Notes under the pieces: model-generated | Database searches by the model: none | Seen by the model: only the letters and a program-made list of their open reading frames with translations | What the model was told of the DNA's origin: nothing | Program-made: the position numbers and the translations under genes | NCBI GenBank assembly: GCA_038373885.1 | Contig: JAWZYV010010330.1 | Location: 1 to 64,000, forward strand | Direction of reading: 5' to 3' | DNA: 64,000 bases | Source: Cheiracanthium punctorium | Taxonomy: Eukaryota; Arthropoda; Arachnida; Araneae; Cheiracanthiidae | Part shown: positions 54,231 through 63,928 of the stretch, piece after piece | Layout of the letters: every line of letters starts with the position of its first letter | Numbering within the stretch: the first letter of the stretch is position 1

Positions 54231-55225
54231 TATTTCATTCGCTTTAGTCGTAATTATGTGATGAGCGGACGATATTTCCGCATATTGAAATAATTTTTCA
54301 GCAAAATCTCAAAATCTAATCACAACATTTGAAAAATTGGAAACCCTAGAATGTTAAATTGGATTTGAAACTCCTATCATGTCACCAAAATTTCGTTTCA
54401 TCATTCCTCCAGTCTTTCATTTCGTGGATGCTGGAACAAAAATTTCAGCATTGTAAAAACGATTTTCTTTCACAAAATCTTCAAAAATGTAAGCAAAAAT
54501 ATTTTTTAAAATTTCAACACCTATAAATTTTAAGATTAGCAACAACCTATCATATCACCAAATTTTCGTATTAGTCGTTATTACGCGATGCTTGAAGAAA
54601 TATAACCGCATTTTGAGAGAATTTTCACAAAATCTCAAAATCTAATCAAAAATGTTTAAAAAATTGGACACCTATACTTTATGTTGAGCAAACATCATGT
54701 GACCAAAATTTCATATCATTCGCTTTAGTCATTATTATGTAATGCGTGAACAAAAATTCACTCAGTTTGAAACGATTTTCGCAAAATCCCAAAATCTGAT
54801 CTTTTTTTTTTTTTTTAAGATGCTTATAGTTTAAGGTGAATGACCACCTATCATTTCACCAAATACCATTTTTCACCTTTGCTATTACGTGATGTGCGAA
54901 CACAAATTTACGCAGTTTGAAACAATTTTCGCAAAATTTCAAAATCTAATCAGATTTTTTAAAATTCGACGACAATGTTTTAAGTTGAGTGACCACTAAT
55001 CATGATACCAAATTTCATTTCAATCGCTTCGGTCGTTTTTACGTGATGCTGGAACACAAATTTACGCAGTTTGAAAGGATTTTCACAAAATCTCGAAATC
55101 TAATGAAGATTTTTTAAAAATTCGACGCTTATGTTTTAAGTTGAGTGACCATCTATCATGACACCAAATTTCATATCATTCGCTTCACTCGTTTTTACGT
55201 GATACTTAAACAAAAAAGCGTCACG
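54231..55225 (+). repeat. Tandem array, seven diverged units of about 155 bp
   Basis: Units start near 54231, 54384, 54557, 54699, 54860, 55009 and 55164. Each carries ACCAAATTTCATTTCATTCG, then ACGTGATG(C)..GAACA, CGCAGTTTGAAAC and CGCAAAATCTCAAAATCTAA. Later units are closest to each other. Confidence 0.8.
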
Positions 55226-56542
55226 GACAGAATGACAGACAGACAAACTTTTTTTAAAATTTTTGAATTCCAAGAAGTGTACAGAAAAGTCTAATTTTAT
55301 TTATATAGATATTTTACTTTGGGGCTTCACGTACTCATCTCCTCAAATGGATGAGCCGCCACTGCATCCAGAACGTAATTTATGACTCAAGTACCGGATG
55401 ATAGTACATAATAGGTGGTCTACGCGTAGACATAATGAATACACTGAAACCTCTGGCGATAGTCTTCCGGCAACAAGGTAACTGAGGAGTCAAAAAATTT
55501 ACGACTGATTTCTTGCACTTTCTAGATAAACATACACGGGTTATTGAAAAATATTTTGCCTCATGTTCAATTTGAAGACTGAACTGTGGGCCACAGCTTT
55601 AATGATTCCAGCTTTGATTTTTGATAATGATTGTATAAAGAATAAATTTTTATTAATGAATGTTAAAAATCAAGTTTAAATTTATCTAAAATACAAGATT
55701 GTTTAAATAATTTAAAAAGAATAATTTTACACTAGTATAGTGATCGGTGAATCTTTTATACGTTCTTATTAGAAATAATACTGCATTTTATTATACTAAT
55801 AAGAGTTATATTAAAAGTTGCGTTATTAATTACCAAACGGGTGGATCGTACACAGGAGCGCCCCGACACAGTAAGCAAGATAAGCAAGGGGCGCCATCTT
55901 CGGAGAGGCGCTATTTTGAACTCAAAACTGAGAAAAACTTGATCTGAATTTAAGAGAGTATTTTGGGTTTGAGAATGCCATTCTCTATTACCGATTAATC
56001 ATATATATAGGCTTTTTTTTTTTTTTTTTTTTTACCATGGCTAATGCATAAAAGTTTGATTTGTAACACCATAAATATCCAAAACGAAATCCTCCAAGAT
56101 CATTCTAAAAGTTTGGGAAAACTTGAGTAATGTTTTGACCTTGATAAAATACTGTAAACAAGAATTCTGGAACATCCTAGGAATATAGTCAGAGACAGAA
56201 ATGGCCAAATATAAAAAACGCAGTTACACGACACAGAAGCCCTCAAGAGAGAAGAAAAAAGGAATGGGGAAGCTCAACTCGATTTCCAAAGAAAATCTTC
56301 TGAAATAGCTACAAACATTTCCTGTACAAGTCATTGTGAAAAGTTTGATTATAACTTTATAAAAAAATTCATTTGTGATTGTTCTATTTTTTTTTTCTTC
56401 TTCTGTCAACAAATAAAAATACAAACACAACTCCTTTTTTTTCTTCTAAAATTTCGTAACATCGATTTGGCGCCCCTTTGGTGCTGCGCCCGGGGACAGA
56501 TGTCCCCCCTTGCCCCCCCCTAGCTACGCCACTGGATTGGAA

Positions 56543-56860
56543 TGTTTTTCCTATTTTTTGAATCGCATAGTTCGCGAGTTATTTCAACTTGGAATGAGCC
56601 AAGAGCGTTTGCACAACAGTTCGGTTTCCTATTGCAAATCTGTCTCTGTTTCCATTTCAACATCCGATTCTTATTTTGAACTAAATAGTATGTATAGAAC
56701 TGAATAGTAATTAGGTATTTAGGATAATACCATGTATTTATAGAGTCTAAAAATACATGGGTTCTTCTTGTCTACGATCATTAGAATGCGTCGAACTGAT
56801 GTCCAGCATTCTTTCCGGTGGAGTTCGAAATGGGATTCTTTTGTGCTTCGTTTTGTCTTT
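56543..56860. other. No gene recognised
   Basis: AT-rich DNA to the right of element D; small open frames only. Confidence 0.5.
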
Positions 56861-57265
56861 AACGGTGTTATTCGAAAAAATCATGTGATGTTGGCACATA
56901 AGTACAAATAAACTCATAATGCCAGGCACTTCAAAATTTTGAAACTGTCTCTTGACAAGCTGTATTACATACTGCGAAGACAGGCCAATCTGTATCCGTT
57001 TCAAAACTTTTAGAAAAAATTCGTAAAAATCGAAATTTTCGCAAAGCGTGTCACGCTTCGAAAAATCTTGCAGCTCCAATCCATGTTTAAGAATTTTTTC
57101 TGAGAATTTCACAAAAGCCACAGCGTATTCGCTGATCGCAGTGTGTAAAACAGCTTAGGATGAACCCTCTGGAATTTTTGGGAGACCCTGATGCTATTCG
57201 TTTATTTCAATGTGTGTACCAAGACTCAAAACAGAGTTCTTTTTTTTTTTCGAAGAACAGCCTTA
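56861..57265 (+). repeat. Repeat O, fullest uninterrupted copy
   Basis: Runs from ACGGTGTTATTCGAAAAAAT to CGAAGAACAGCCTTAAA. The TTAA in CCATGTTTAAGAATTTT at 57084 is the uninterrupted target of MITE P. The frame has stops, so it is not coding now. Confidence 0.8.
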
Positions 57266-57408
57266 AAAGAGCAGGGAATTCTATAAGATGGTAAAATCGC
57301 ATCGATCATTCTCGATCTAAAAATACAGTCATTTAAAATGTTTTTCTAAAATTCTTGATAAAAGTAAGTTTTTCGGAACTTCCTTAAGGGCGTTTCTCGA
57401 AAAGATTA

Positions 57409-57460
57409 TATATATAGGGTGTTTCAAAAAAGTGGTAACACGCTGTCATTCCTTAGCTGT
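57409..57460. repeat. Transposon-terminus-like sequence
   Basis: TATATAGGGTGTTTCAAAAA and GTGGTAACACGCTGTCATTCC resemble, inverted, the outer edge of repeat K at 34395-34436. No partner end was found nearby. Confidence 0.45.
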
Positions 57461-57624
57461 CCAAAAATGTTCAAAATAAGAGACTACGTTATCAAAAAAT
57501 GTCTCGCGTTCATTTCCAAAAAGTGTCATGTTCTGGATTTGTGTATAAAATTAAATGCTCGTTTAAAATGAATTCAATTCAAATACCTCCGTAGAAAAAA
57601 GAAAAAATTCCCAATGAGTCAAAT

Positions 57625-57817
57625 CAGGGGCGTATCCAAGGGGGATCATAACCCCCCCCATGAGAAATTTTTGCCATGCAAAATGTGTATTCTTCACTAC
57701 ACGTATGCATATGTACGCATGTACGCATGTGTATTTATCACACACACGTATGCATATATATATGAGTTGTAGTCGTCGTAACCCCCCCCCAATGAAAAAT
57801 TTCTGGCTATGCCCCTG
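57625..57817 (-). mobile_element. hAT-type MITE, family A
   Basis: The ends are CAGGGGCGTATCCAAGG and CTGGCTATGCCCCTG. Flanks AGTCAAAT and AGTCCAAT match at 7 of 8 positions. An internal (TACGCATG)n-like expansion (57705-57735) makes it longer than its sisters. Confidence 0.92.
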
Positions 57818-57910
57818 AGTCCAATGCACCCCCCCACTCGTACACCAACGAGGGGTGATATTACAAAAGCCACTTTCATCCGATAAACGTGCGAGAGAGA
57901 TATCTGTCAA

Positions 57911-58083
57911 CAGGGGCGTAGCCAAGGGGGTGTTAGGGGGGTCATAACCCCTCCCCCCATGAGGAATTTTTTGCCATACAAAATGTATATTCTTCATTAT
58001 CACACACACGTATACATATAATATATATGAGTTGTAGTAGTCGTAAACCCCCCTCCCATGAAAACTTTCTGGCTACGCCCCTG
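57911..58083 (-). mobile_element. hAT-type MITE, family A
   Basis: The ends are CAGGGGCGTAGCCAAGG and CTGGCTACGCCCCTG. Flanks TCTGTCAA and TCTATCAA match at 7 of 8 positions. It lies only 93 bp from the previous copy, in the same orientation. Confidence 0.93.
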
Positions 58084-58178
58084 TCTATCAACAAAGAGGA
58101 TCGGTGGCTACACAAGAATTAGACTGTGTATTCATCTATACGACTGCTAGAATGGAGGAAATTTTTTTTTATTGTGTT

Positions 58179-58359
58179 TAGGGATGGATGCGAGACAGCT
58201 TTTGCGAGACGAGACAGAGATTGACAGCTTTTTTTCCGAGACGATAGAAACATTCTCAACATTACGATGCAGTGATTTTGCAAGACGAGACAAAGCTTTC
58301 AGGCTATTTTGCGAGACGCCAATTTTCGGCCTCGCGTAATTGAAATAATTGTGTCCCTA
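58179..58359 (-). mobile_element. hAT-type MITE, family I
   Basis: The ends are TAGGGATGGATGCGAGAC and a worn GTGTCCCTA. Flanks ATTGTGTT and ATTGTGTC match at 7 of 8 positions. Box order is inverted relative to 13859-14033. Confidence 0.85.
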
Positions 58360-58367
58360 ATTGTGTC

Positions 58368-59720
58368 ATTGTATCGTAATCTCTAATTGTGTCATTTTTC
58401 TGTACGAGCCCTGAAATGCGAACACCCTAGTGGTGTGGGGGGCATAACACGCGAGCAACGAAAAAAGAAATTCAAAGCATGCGGTTTGTCGAAGGCTTCA
58501 TTTCTAGCACGTAGTGGCGTACCTAGAGTGAAGGGGCTGTGTGCAAAGGGACATAGGAAGTCCCTACGATAATTTTTTGTTGCACTAGTACTGATACGAT
58601 TTCTAAGCTTTAAAAACTGTCCCCTCTCTGTACATTAGCGATACTGGCTGGTTTCGCATTCGTAAACAGACAGTCGTCAGGAAATGCGGGTCGATCTATT
58701 TTCTCTAATTAGTTCATTTATTTAGTTATTTTACTAGTTCATTAGTTTAATTATTTAATTAGTTCATTATTTTATAACTTTCAATTTGCTTCAGTCTTTT
58801 TGTTCATTTTTGGGTCCGACAATGAGTCACGGAAGCAGTAGTCACTTTGAAGTCATTTTAACTCTGGATGAAAAAAAATGAAAAATGTCAAACGTCTATT
58901 TGAAGCAGGAAAATGCGTATACATAAAATAACAGTACATAAATTTTAGAATGCTGTCATTTTACATCTTAAAGGAAAATTCAGAAACCGACAAGAAATTA
59001 CGCAATCATTCAATATTTGAGTCACAATGGGAACGACCTCACACTCTATTTTTAGGTGAAGAAGTCTTAAATATTACGCAAAAACAAAAAACTGTGAATA
59101 AATACCCCTCGCAAAAATATAGAATTTTCCGTTAAAAAATACCGATCCCCTCCTTTAAAAAAAATCAGGTCGATCCATTACTATTTGTAGAGGTGTGTTG
59201 AGAAAACTACCAAACTGAAACATGGAACTGGAACCCCTCCTCGCCTTTGCTGGCTACGGCCCGATAGGCAGGGGCGTCACTTGCGAGTCTCTGCGCCCCT
59301 GCACTAAGGCGGTGGGCATAACATTCCATTAACGATTTCCCGGTGTCATGGTATTGGACCTATTTTTATTATTTTACAGAACAATGAAATGAAATGAAAC
59401 AGTGCGAGATGACCACGAAAAAAATCTAAACAATACACAATACAAGACCCAAAATCTGCCCATATAGTGTGCAGATTTCACGTCCTTACTATGAAAGAAA
59501 TTTTATTTTCCCAAATGGGGGAGTGGTCTCAGACACTGGAATCGGTTTATAGGGAAAGGAGACCGCTCAAATCGGTTTGTGTCTGAAAAGGGGGGGGACA
59601 CTCATTAATGTAATGATTATCTTCAGAGTGCATTTTTCATGAGCTCTGCTGCGGGTTTGCACAATCTGTGAAAATTTAACTGAGGCTTGACTGTGGCTAG
59701 CATATTAAAGAAAATGCTTC
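58368..59720. other. No gene recognised
   Basis: Mixed AT-rich DNA. GTAGTGGCGTACCTAG at 58511 and CAGGGGCGTCACTTG at 59270 look like MITE end scraps. TTAGTTCATTTATTTAG-type reiteration at 58705-58775. No domain. Confidence 0.5.
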
Positions 59721-59723
59721 ACG

Positions 59724-60118
59724 GTGTATTTCGAAAAAATCGTGTGATTTTGGTACATAAGTACAAATAAACTAATGATGTCAGGCGCTTCCAAATTTTG
59801 AAACGGTCTCTTGACAAGCTGTACTACCTACTGAAATAAACGATCCACCTGTATCCGTTTCAAAACGTTTAGAAAAAATTCTTAAACATCGGTAATGTTC
59901 GCACAACGTGTCACTCTTCGAAAATTCTTGCACCTCAGATCATGTTTAAGAATTTTTTCTGAACATGTCCCAAACGCCGTAGCTTTTTCGCTGATGGCAG
60001 TGTGTGAAGCCGCTTAGGAAGCACCCTCTGGAATGTTTGGGAGACCCTGGTGCTATTCGTTTATTTCAATGTGTGTACCGAGACTCAAAACAGAGTTCCT
60101 TTTTATCGACATACACCC
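59724..60118 (+). repeat. Repeat O, copy
   Basis: From ACGGTGTATTTCGAAAAAAT to CGACATACACCCTCAAAAG; uninterrupted TTTAAGAATTTT at 59947. Collinear with 56861-57265. Confidence 0.8.
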
Positions 60119-60125
60119 TCAAAAG

Positions 60126-60225
60126 CCATACATTTTCACTTTTTAGCTTAACTATTACGCATTTTAACATAAAGTTATGTCTATAACCCCCCGCCCCCCT
60201 TGAAGGAAGTCTGCATACGCCACTG
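60126..60225 (-). mobile_element. MITE scrap with CAGTGGCG end, family A2
   Basis: Right end GCATACGCCACTG. CTTTTTAGCTTAACTATTACG, CATTTTAACATAAAGTTATG and CCTTGAAGGAAGTCTGC match the segment ending at 40013. The left terminus was not recognised. Confidence 0.6.
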
Positions 60226-60561
60226 CGCACATATATCTATAGGCTGCGTATGCGATACACATATATAAGTATTTACACGTAGAAACAAGTGTCGCGTACT
60301 TTTGAAACACACGTTTGGAGGATGAGTTAAAATTAGCAACAGGGCATTACAAGATCCGTACTCTACAGAAAGAGGCGCATAAGCACCCCCCCCCTCCACA
60401 TACAGACACACACACCTGCCGTCTATTCTAATAAGGCCTATTTGTGACAAAGGCTTATTCAACTTTATGCTTTTCAATAGACACCATGCTGAAACAAATG
60501 GATCCGTCTAAACTCAATTTTTTGGGTCTGCAGGTAGAACCCGGAGCCCGGACCCCCCAAC

Positions 60562-60808
60562 ACGCGGCGGATCCAGATATTTTCGCGGGAGGGGACTCAT
60601 TGTGAATAAAGCTTATTTCATCCAAACACAACGTACAATGAAGCAAAGTTTTAGTCTAAATCAATGCAATTTTTTTTTTGCGGAGGTACTCCATTAAAAA
60701 AAAAAAAGAAAAATGATCATTTTACATGTTTGAAGTGGGTTAGCCTTTATAGCCATGTCTTTTGGCGAGGGGCCCGAAGAGTATAGTCCCTCTCCTGTAT
60801 CCGCAACG
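60562..60808 (+). mobile_element. hAT-type MITE, family B copy 3, worn
   Basis: GCGGCGGATCCAGATATTTT to CCTGTATCCGCAACG. Interior AAAGCTTATTTCATCCAAAC and AGCAAAGTTTTAGTCTAAAT align with 37515-37767. No TSD remains. Confidence 0.75.
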
Positions 60809-60849
60809 GATCCCAAGTGTCCACGGGACGACCAGGGTCCGGTAGTCAT

Positions 60850-61010
60850 CAGTGGCGTAGCGAGGGGTGGTTTTGGGGGGTCAGAACACCCCGTCCATTT
60901 TTCAAAAAAGGGCCTTAAACCGGGCCCAAAAAATTGGAAGGGCTTTATACTTTTCATCTTTTGAGTTAGAAATTTTAGAGTTATTTTATGCATGACTTCC
61001 TTTTACTATT
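60850..61010 (+). mobile_element. MITE-like sequence with CAGTGGCGTAGCG end
   Basis: Starts CAGTGGCGTAGCGAGGGGTG with G-runs, then GGGCCTTAAACCGGGCCC. No right end was found, and the interior is unlike other families. Confidence 0.45.
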
Positions 61011-61535
61011 GTAAATGTGAAATAGAATAGAAATTGTTTTTGTGCTGCGGAATGATCAAGACACATTCGTAACAGTCGATTAGAGGACTGTGTGGCAACC
61101 CAGGATAAAGGGGCCTCATCGTTTTTTTAAGCTTATCCACTGTTCATCATCATGAGGGTCCACTTGTCTCGCGTGGATGCCATCTTCTAAACTCGGGGTT
61201 CCCAGTGGCGATTATGGCACTAGATAAAGGGCAACCCTGTACTTTAAAAAGGGCCTTTTTGAAGCTTACTACTGCCGGACCTTCCGCGATCGTCGAAGGC
61301 CTCCAAAATGGATAGACTACTTTATAATTAGAATAATTACATATATTTATTGAGTCATTAGATTATTTATTGGGCCCCAAAAGCTCTAAAATAGTTAAAT
61401 GTGGTTTATGCACACGTAAGGCTAAATTCCAAATACAGTAGCATCTCCCTATAACGAAGTCTCCTTACAACGATTTTCTCCCAATAACGAAATTTTTATT
61501 CGGAAGGCTTAAATAACATTCAAAATACTCTCCAT

Positions 61536-61635
61536 CCGTGATAAGGGAGTGAAGAATGTACATACATATTGTATAGCAAAAAATTCCTCATGGGGGTTTG
61601 TGACCCCCCTATCTTCCCCCATGGCTACGTTTCTG
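61536..61635 (+). mobile_element. Left-deleted family A MITE with intact TSD
   Basis: Only the right half of an A element (from GTGATAAGGGAGTGAAGAAT to CATGGCTACGTTTCTG). A perfect 8-bp duplication CTCTCCAT flanks it at 61528-61535 and 61636-61643. Nested in the Tigger left region. Confidence 0.88.
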
Positions 61636-61818
61636 CTCTCCATACAACGAAAAGCTTGTCTCCTTGTAACGATTTTTTCAGATTTATCATTTTTTTTTTC
61701 AGTTTTTTTTGCCAGTTTGATTTATTGCCAGTTTGATTCTTTGCCCGATTGGAAAGATTTTTTGCCAGTTTTGAAAAAAAATTCTAATTTTTGGACAGAC
61801 CACTGAATGGAAGAGTAA

Positions 61819-62085
61819 CAGATAACCGATCTTTCGGATGTGGATGCAGAACTCTTAACTGCTTCATATCCTACAGACGAAGAGATTTTGAACAGCATCA
61901 TAGACAAAAATGAAGACCAGGAAAGTGAAATTGATTTCAAAAATGGTAACTTTTCTGTATAATGTGGTTTTCAGCCAAAATCCCATCTTACAGAAATATT
62001 ACAACCGTTCGAGACCATTAAGAGAGGTTTACAAATGGAAGAAAATGTGCCTGACCCTCTTTATCAGCACACTTTTAAAATGTGA
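61819..62085 (+). pseudogene. Tigger transposase C-terminal relic
   Basis: The frame reads QITDLSDVDAELLTASYPTD, then EEILNSIIDKNEDQESEIDF, a stop at 61960-61962, and, in the same frame, PKSHLTEILQPFETIKRGLQ and MEENVPDPLYQHTFKM with a stop at 62083. The acidic TDEEI..x segment followed by an amphipathic helix of the LxxxxxxxETIKRxLQ type is the usual C-terminal layout of Tigger/Jerky-like transposases. The catalytic domain is missing. A short upstream piece (61719-61804, SLPDWKDFLPVLKKN) may belong to the same relic in another frame. Confidence 0.7.
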
Positions 62086-62455
62086 AAATTTTTAAGACCA
62101 TTTAAAATGGCGGAATGCAAAGCGATGCAAAATGACAGGATTTTTCGAGTGCAAAATAAACGTATGTGCACTACATATTATTCTCCAAATTCGTGAATTG
62201 TCTTTACTTTTGAACATTTCATTTACTCAATAAAAAGTAAAAACATATAAGTTTAACAAATTTATACTATACACTAATTTATTTTTAATTGCAAGTCATA
62301 ATTCAATACTTTTAAGCATCCAATTGACTAAAAATTTTTGTAACATTTGCTGAAATAAGTTCAGAAATCTCTAGTTTTTGTACAGCGGAATTTTCTCTAG
62401 AGCGAATTTTTTTAACTGTAACCAAGAGAGTTCATTCTAGAAAGATTCTGCTGTA

Positions 62456-63148
62456 TTACAAATCCCCTCTAAATGGATCCGTGAGGGGCCTCTTTTCAAT
62501 CTGTAGCCGAGGGCCTCCGAAGGAGCCTGGGCATTACCTACCTCTTTGAGGTCTGAAATGTTATGCTCTGTGACTGAAGCAATATTTATGAGCTTGATTC
62601 ACAAGTGAGCTCCTTGGTCTATTAAGAATGGCATTCTATCGCGTCCCGAACAGTAATTATTCATTTCAGTTAAGACAAGGTAAACCAACAAACTATAAAA
62701 CTAACCTTGAAATGACGGTGATCGGGGTTCTTTATTTGCTGGAAGTTTGTTTCATCTGTGCTTGCCAGGAAAAAAAAATACACTTTCTTTTTTAAAAATT
62801 GTGCATATACTTCACAGTATTATGCGCAATACACCCATACAAGCTCCATAGCATCCCATCACCTAAGCGAGGGAAAAAAAAAAAAAAAAAAAAAAATAGA
62901 ACACTGTGAAAATTCCCCCTCCCCTTTTTTTTTTCTTTTAGCGTTTCCAAAAAACAGGGAAGCATTGAACGTTTGAAGTCATCTTTCTCGCTTCACCGAG
63001 TCTGTGCATACGAAATGGTGGAAGAGTCAGAGGGGGAGACCCCCCCCTCCCCTGAACCCCCTCATTTTTTTAGTTTCATGACTGCCCTTTTAAAACGATA
63101 TTCATGGACCCTGTCATTTTATCTCTCATATTCCACGTATTTCGCCTG
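62456..63148. other. No gene recognised
   Basis: Mixed DNA with an A24-like run at about 62874-62897 and C7 at 63040. No element ends. Confidence 0.5.
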
Positions 63149-63325
63149 TAGGGATGGACGCGAGACGACTTTTTTGCGAGACGAGACAGAGATTTACAGC
63201 TTTTTTGCGAGACGAGACACACATTTTTAACATTACGATATAGGGATTTTTGCGAGACAAGACAAAGCTTTTAAGCTATTTTGGGAGACGCGAGACGCTT
63301 ATTTTTCGTCTCGCGTCCATCCCTA
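63149..63325 (-). mobile_element. hAT-type MITE, family I
   Basis: The ends are TAGGGATGGACGCGAGACG and CGTCTCGCGTCCATCCCTA. Flanks share TCGCCTG (7 bp). GCGAGACGAGACA boxes at 63176, 63207 and 63252, in opposite order to 13859-14033. Confidence 0.92.
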
Positions 63326-63386
63326 TCGCCTGGTCACCCTATGCTGAAATTTTTAGGATCGTAACCAATTTTATAGAAAAAAAAAT

Positions 63387-63842
63387 GGGATGCCTATCCT
63401 ACAGCTTACGAAAGAGTGTCACACTAGATGAAAGCTGTTGTGAACTGCTAGTATTTAAAATAGATGTAAAAAATACACGGGAACCTATTCTACAGCTTAC
63501 AAAATAGTGTCACACTAGATTAAAGCTGTTGTGAGCTAATAGTATTTAAATATATGTAAAAAATACATGGGATGCCTATTCTATAGCTTACGAAATAGTG
63601 TAACAATAGATTAAAATGGTGTAACAATAGATTAAAGCTGTTATGAACTAATAGCAGTGGCGTAGGCAGAAATTTTTCATGGTGGGGGTTACGACTTCTG
63701 CAACTCACTTATATGTATACGGGTGTGTGATAAGGGAGTGAAGAATATACATTTTGTATGCAAAAAATACCTCATGGGTGGGTTATGACCCCCTAACCTC
63801 CCCTTGGCTACGCCCCTGACTAATAGTATTTAAATATATGGA
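63387..63842 (+). repeat. Three tandem units of about 91 bp, third split by a MITE
   Basis: Units begin at 63387, 63479 and 63569 with GGGA(TG)CCTATTCTACAGCTT and contain GTGTCACACTAGATTAAAGC and AGTATTTAAATATATG. The third is interrupted after ACTAATAG and resumes at 63819. A further partial duplication (TGTAACAATAGATTAAA) lies in unit 3. Confidence 0.88.
63655..63818 (+). mobile_element. hAT-type MITE, family A
   Basis: The ends are CAGTGGCGTAGGCAG and CTTGGCTACGCCCCTG. A perfect 8-bp TSD ACTAATAG lies at 63647-63654 and 63819-63826; the uninterrupted sequence is visible in the neighbouring tandem unit (GAGCTAATAGTATTT). Confidence 0.96.
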
Positions 63843-63928
63843 AAATTATGTCGCTTTTTTATGTTGCATTTTTGGGACAATTTTCAATAAGGGATTTTTC
63901 AGTAAAATGACATAGTTGTCATAAGTAG

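Larger units (their letters stand above)
53672..55311 (+). repeat. TACCCG-headed interspersed repeat with internal array
   Basis: Begins TAGCTGAAGTACCCGCCGAT, whose head TAGCTG..TACCCG is shared with repeat R (21949). It ends after CACGGACAGAATGACAGACAG and TTTATATAGATA. Repeats with this head and a GACAGACAGACA plus TATATAGAT tail are common in arthropod genomes; their class is not clear to me. A SINE and a seven-unit array lie inside. Confidence 0.6.
51606..56534. mobile_element. 4.9-kb hAT-type element, family D
   Basis: The ends are CAGAGGCGTAGCTAGGG and, inverted, CAGTGGCGTAGCTAGGGG, with a perfect 8-bp TSD GATTGGAA at 51598-51605 and 56535-56542. Both ends have G/C-runs about 15-55 bp inside. 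No hAT transposase is recognisable. The interior holds a possible minus-strand exon (53399-53505), a TACCCG-headed repeat with a tandem array (53672-55311), and a SINE. It is either a very large non-autonomous element or an element bearing captured and later-inserted DNA. Confidence 0.8.
61436..62453 (+). mobile_element. pogo/Tigger element, degraded (family TG)
   Basis: The ends are CAGTAGCATCTCCCTATAAC and, inverted, CAGCAGAATCTTTCTAGAAT, flanked by TA at 61434-61435 and 62454-62455. This is the CAGTAGA(C/A)TCTC-type Tigger terminus. CTCC.TA(A/C)AACGA boxes recur near the left end. It contains a transposase C-terminus and a nested MITE. Confidence 0.88.

Noticed and set aside
57563..58009. 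148-codon minus-strand frame
   Set aside because: It runs through two adjacent A MITEs; its repeated ICIRVC/NIHFVWQK phrases are MITE translations seen wherever an A element lies.
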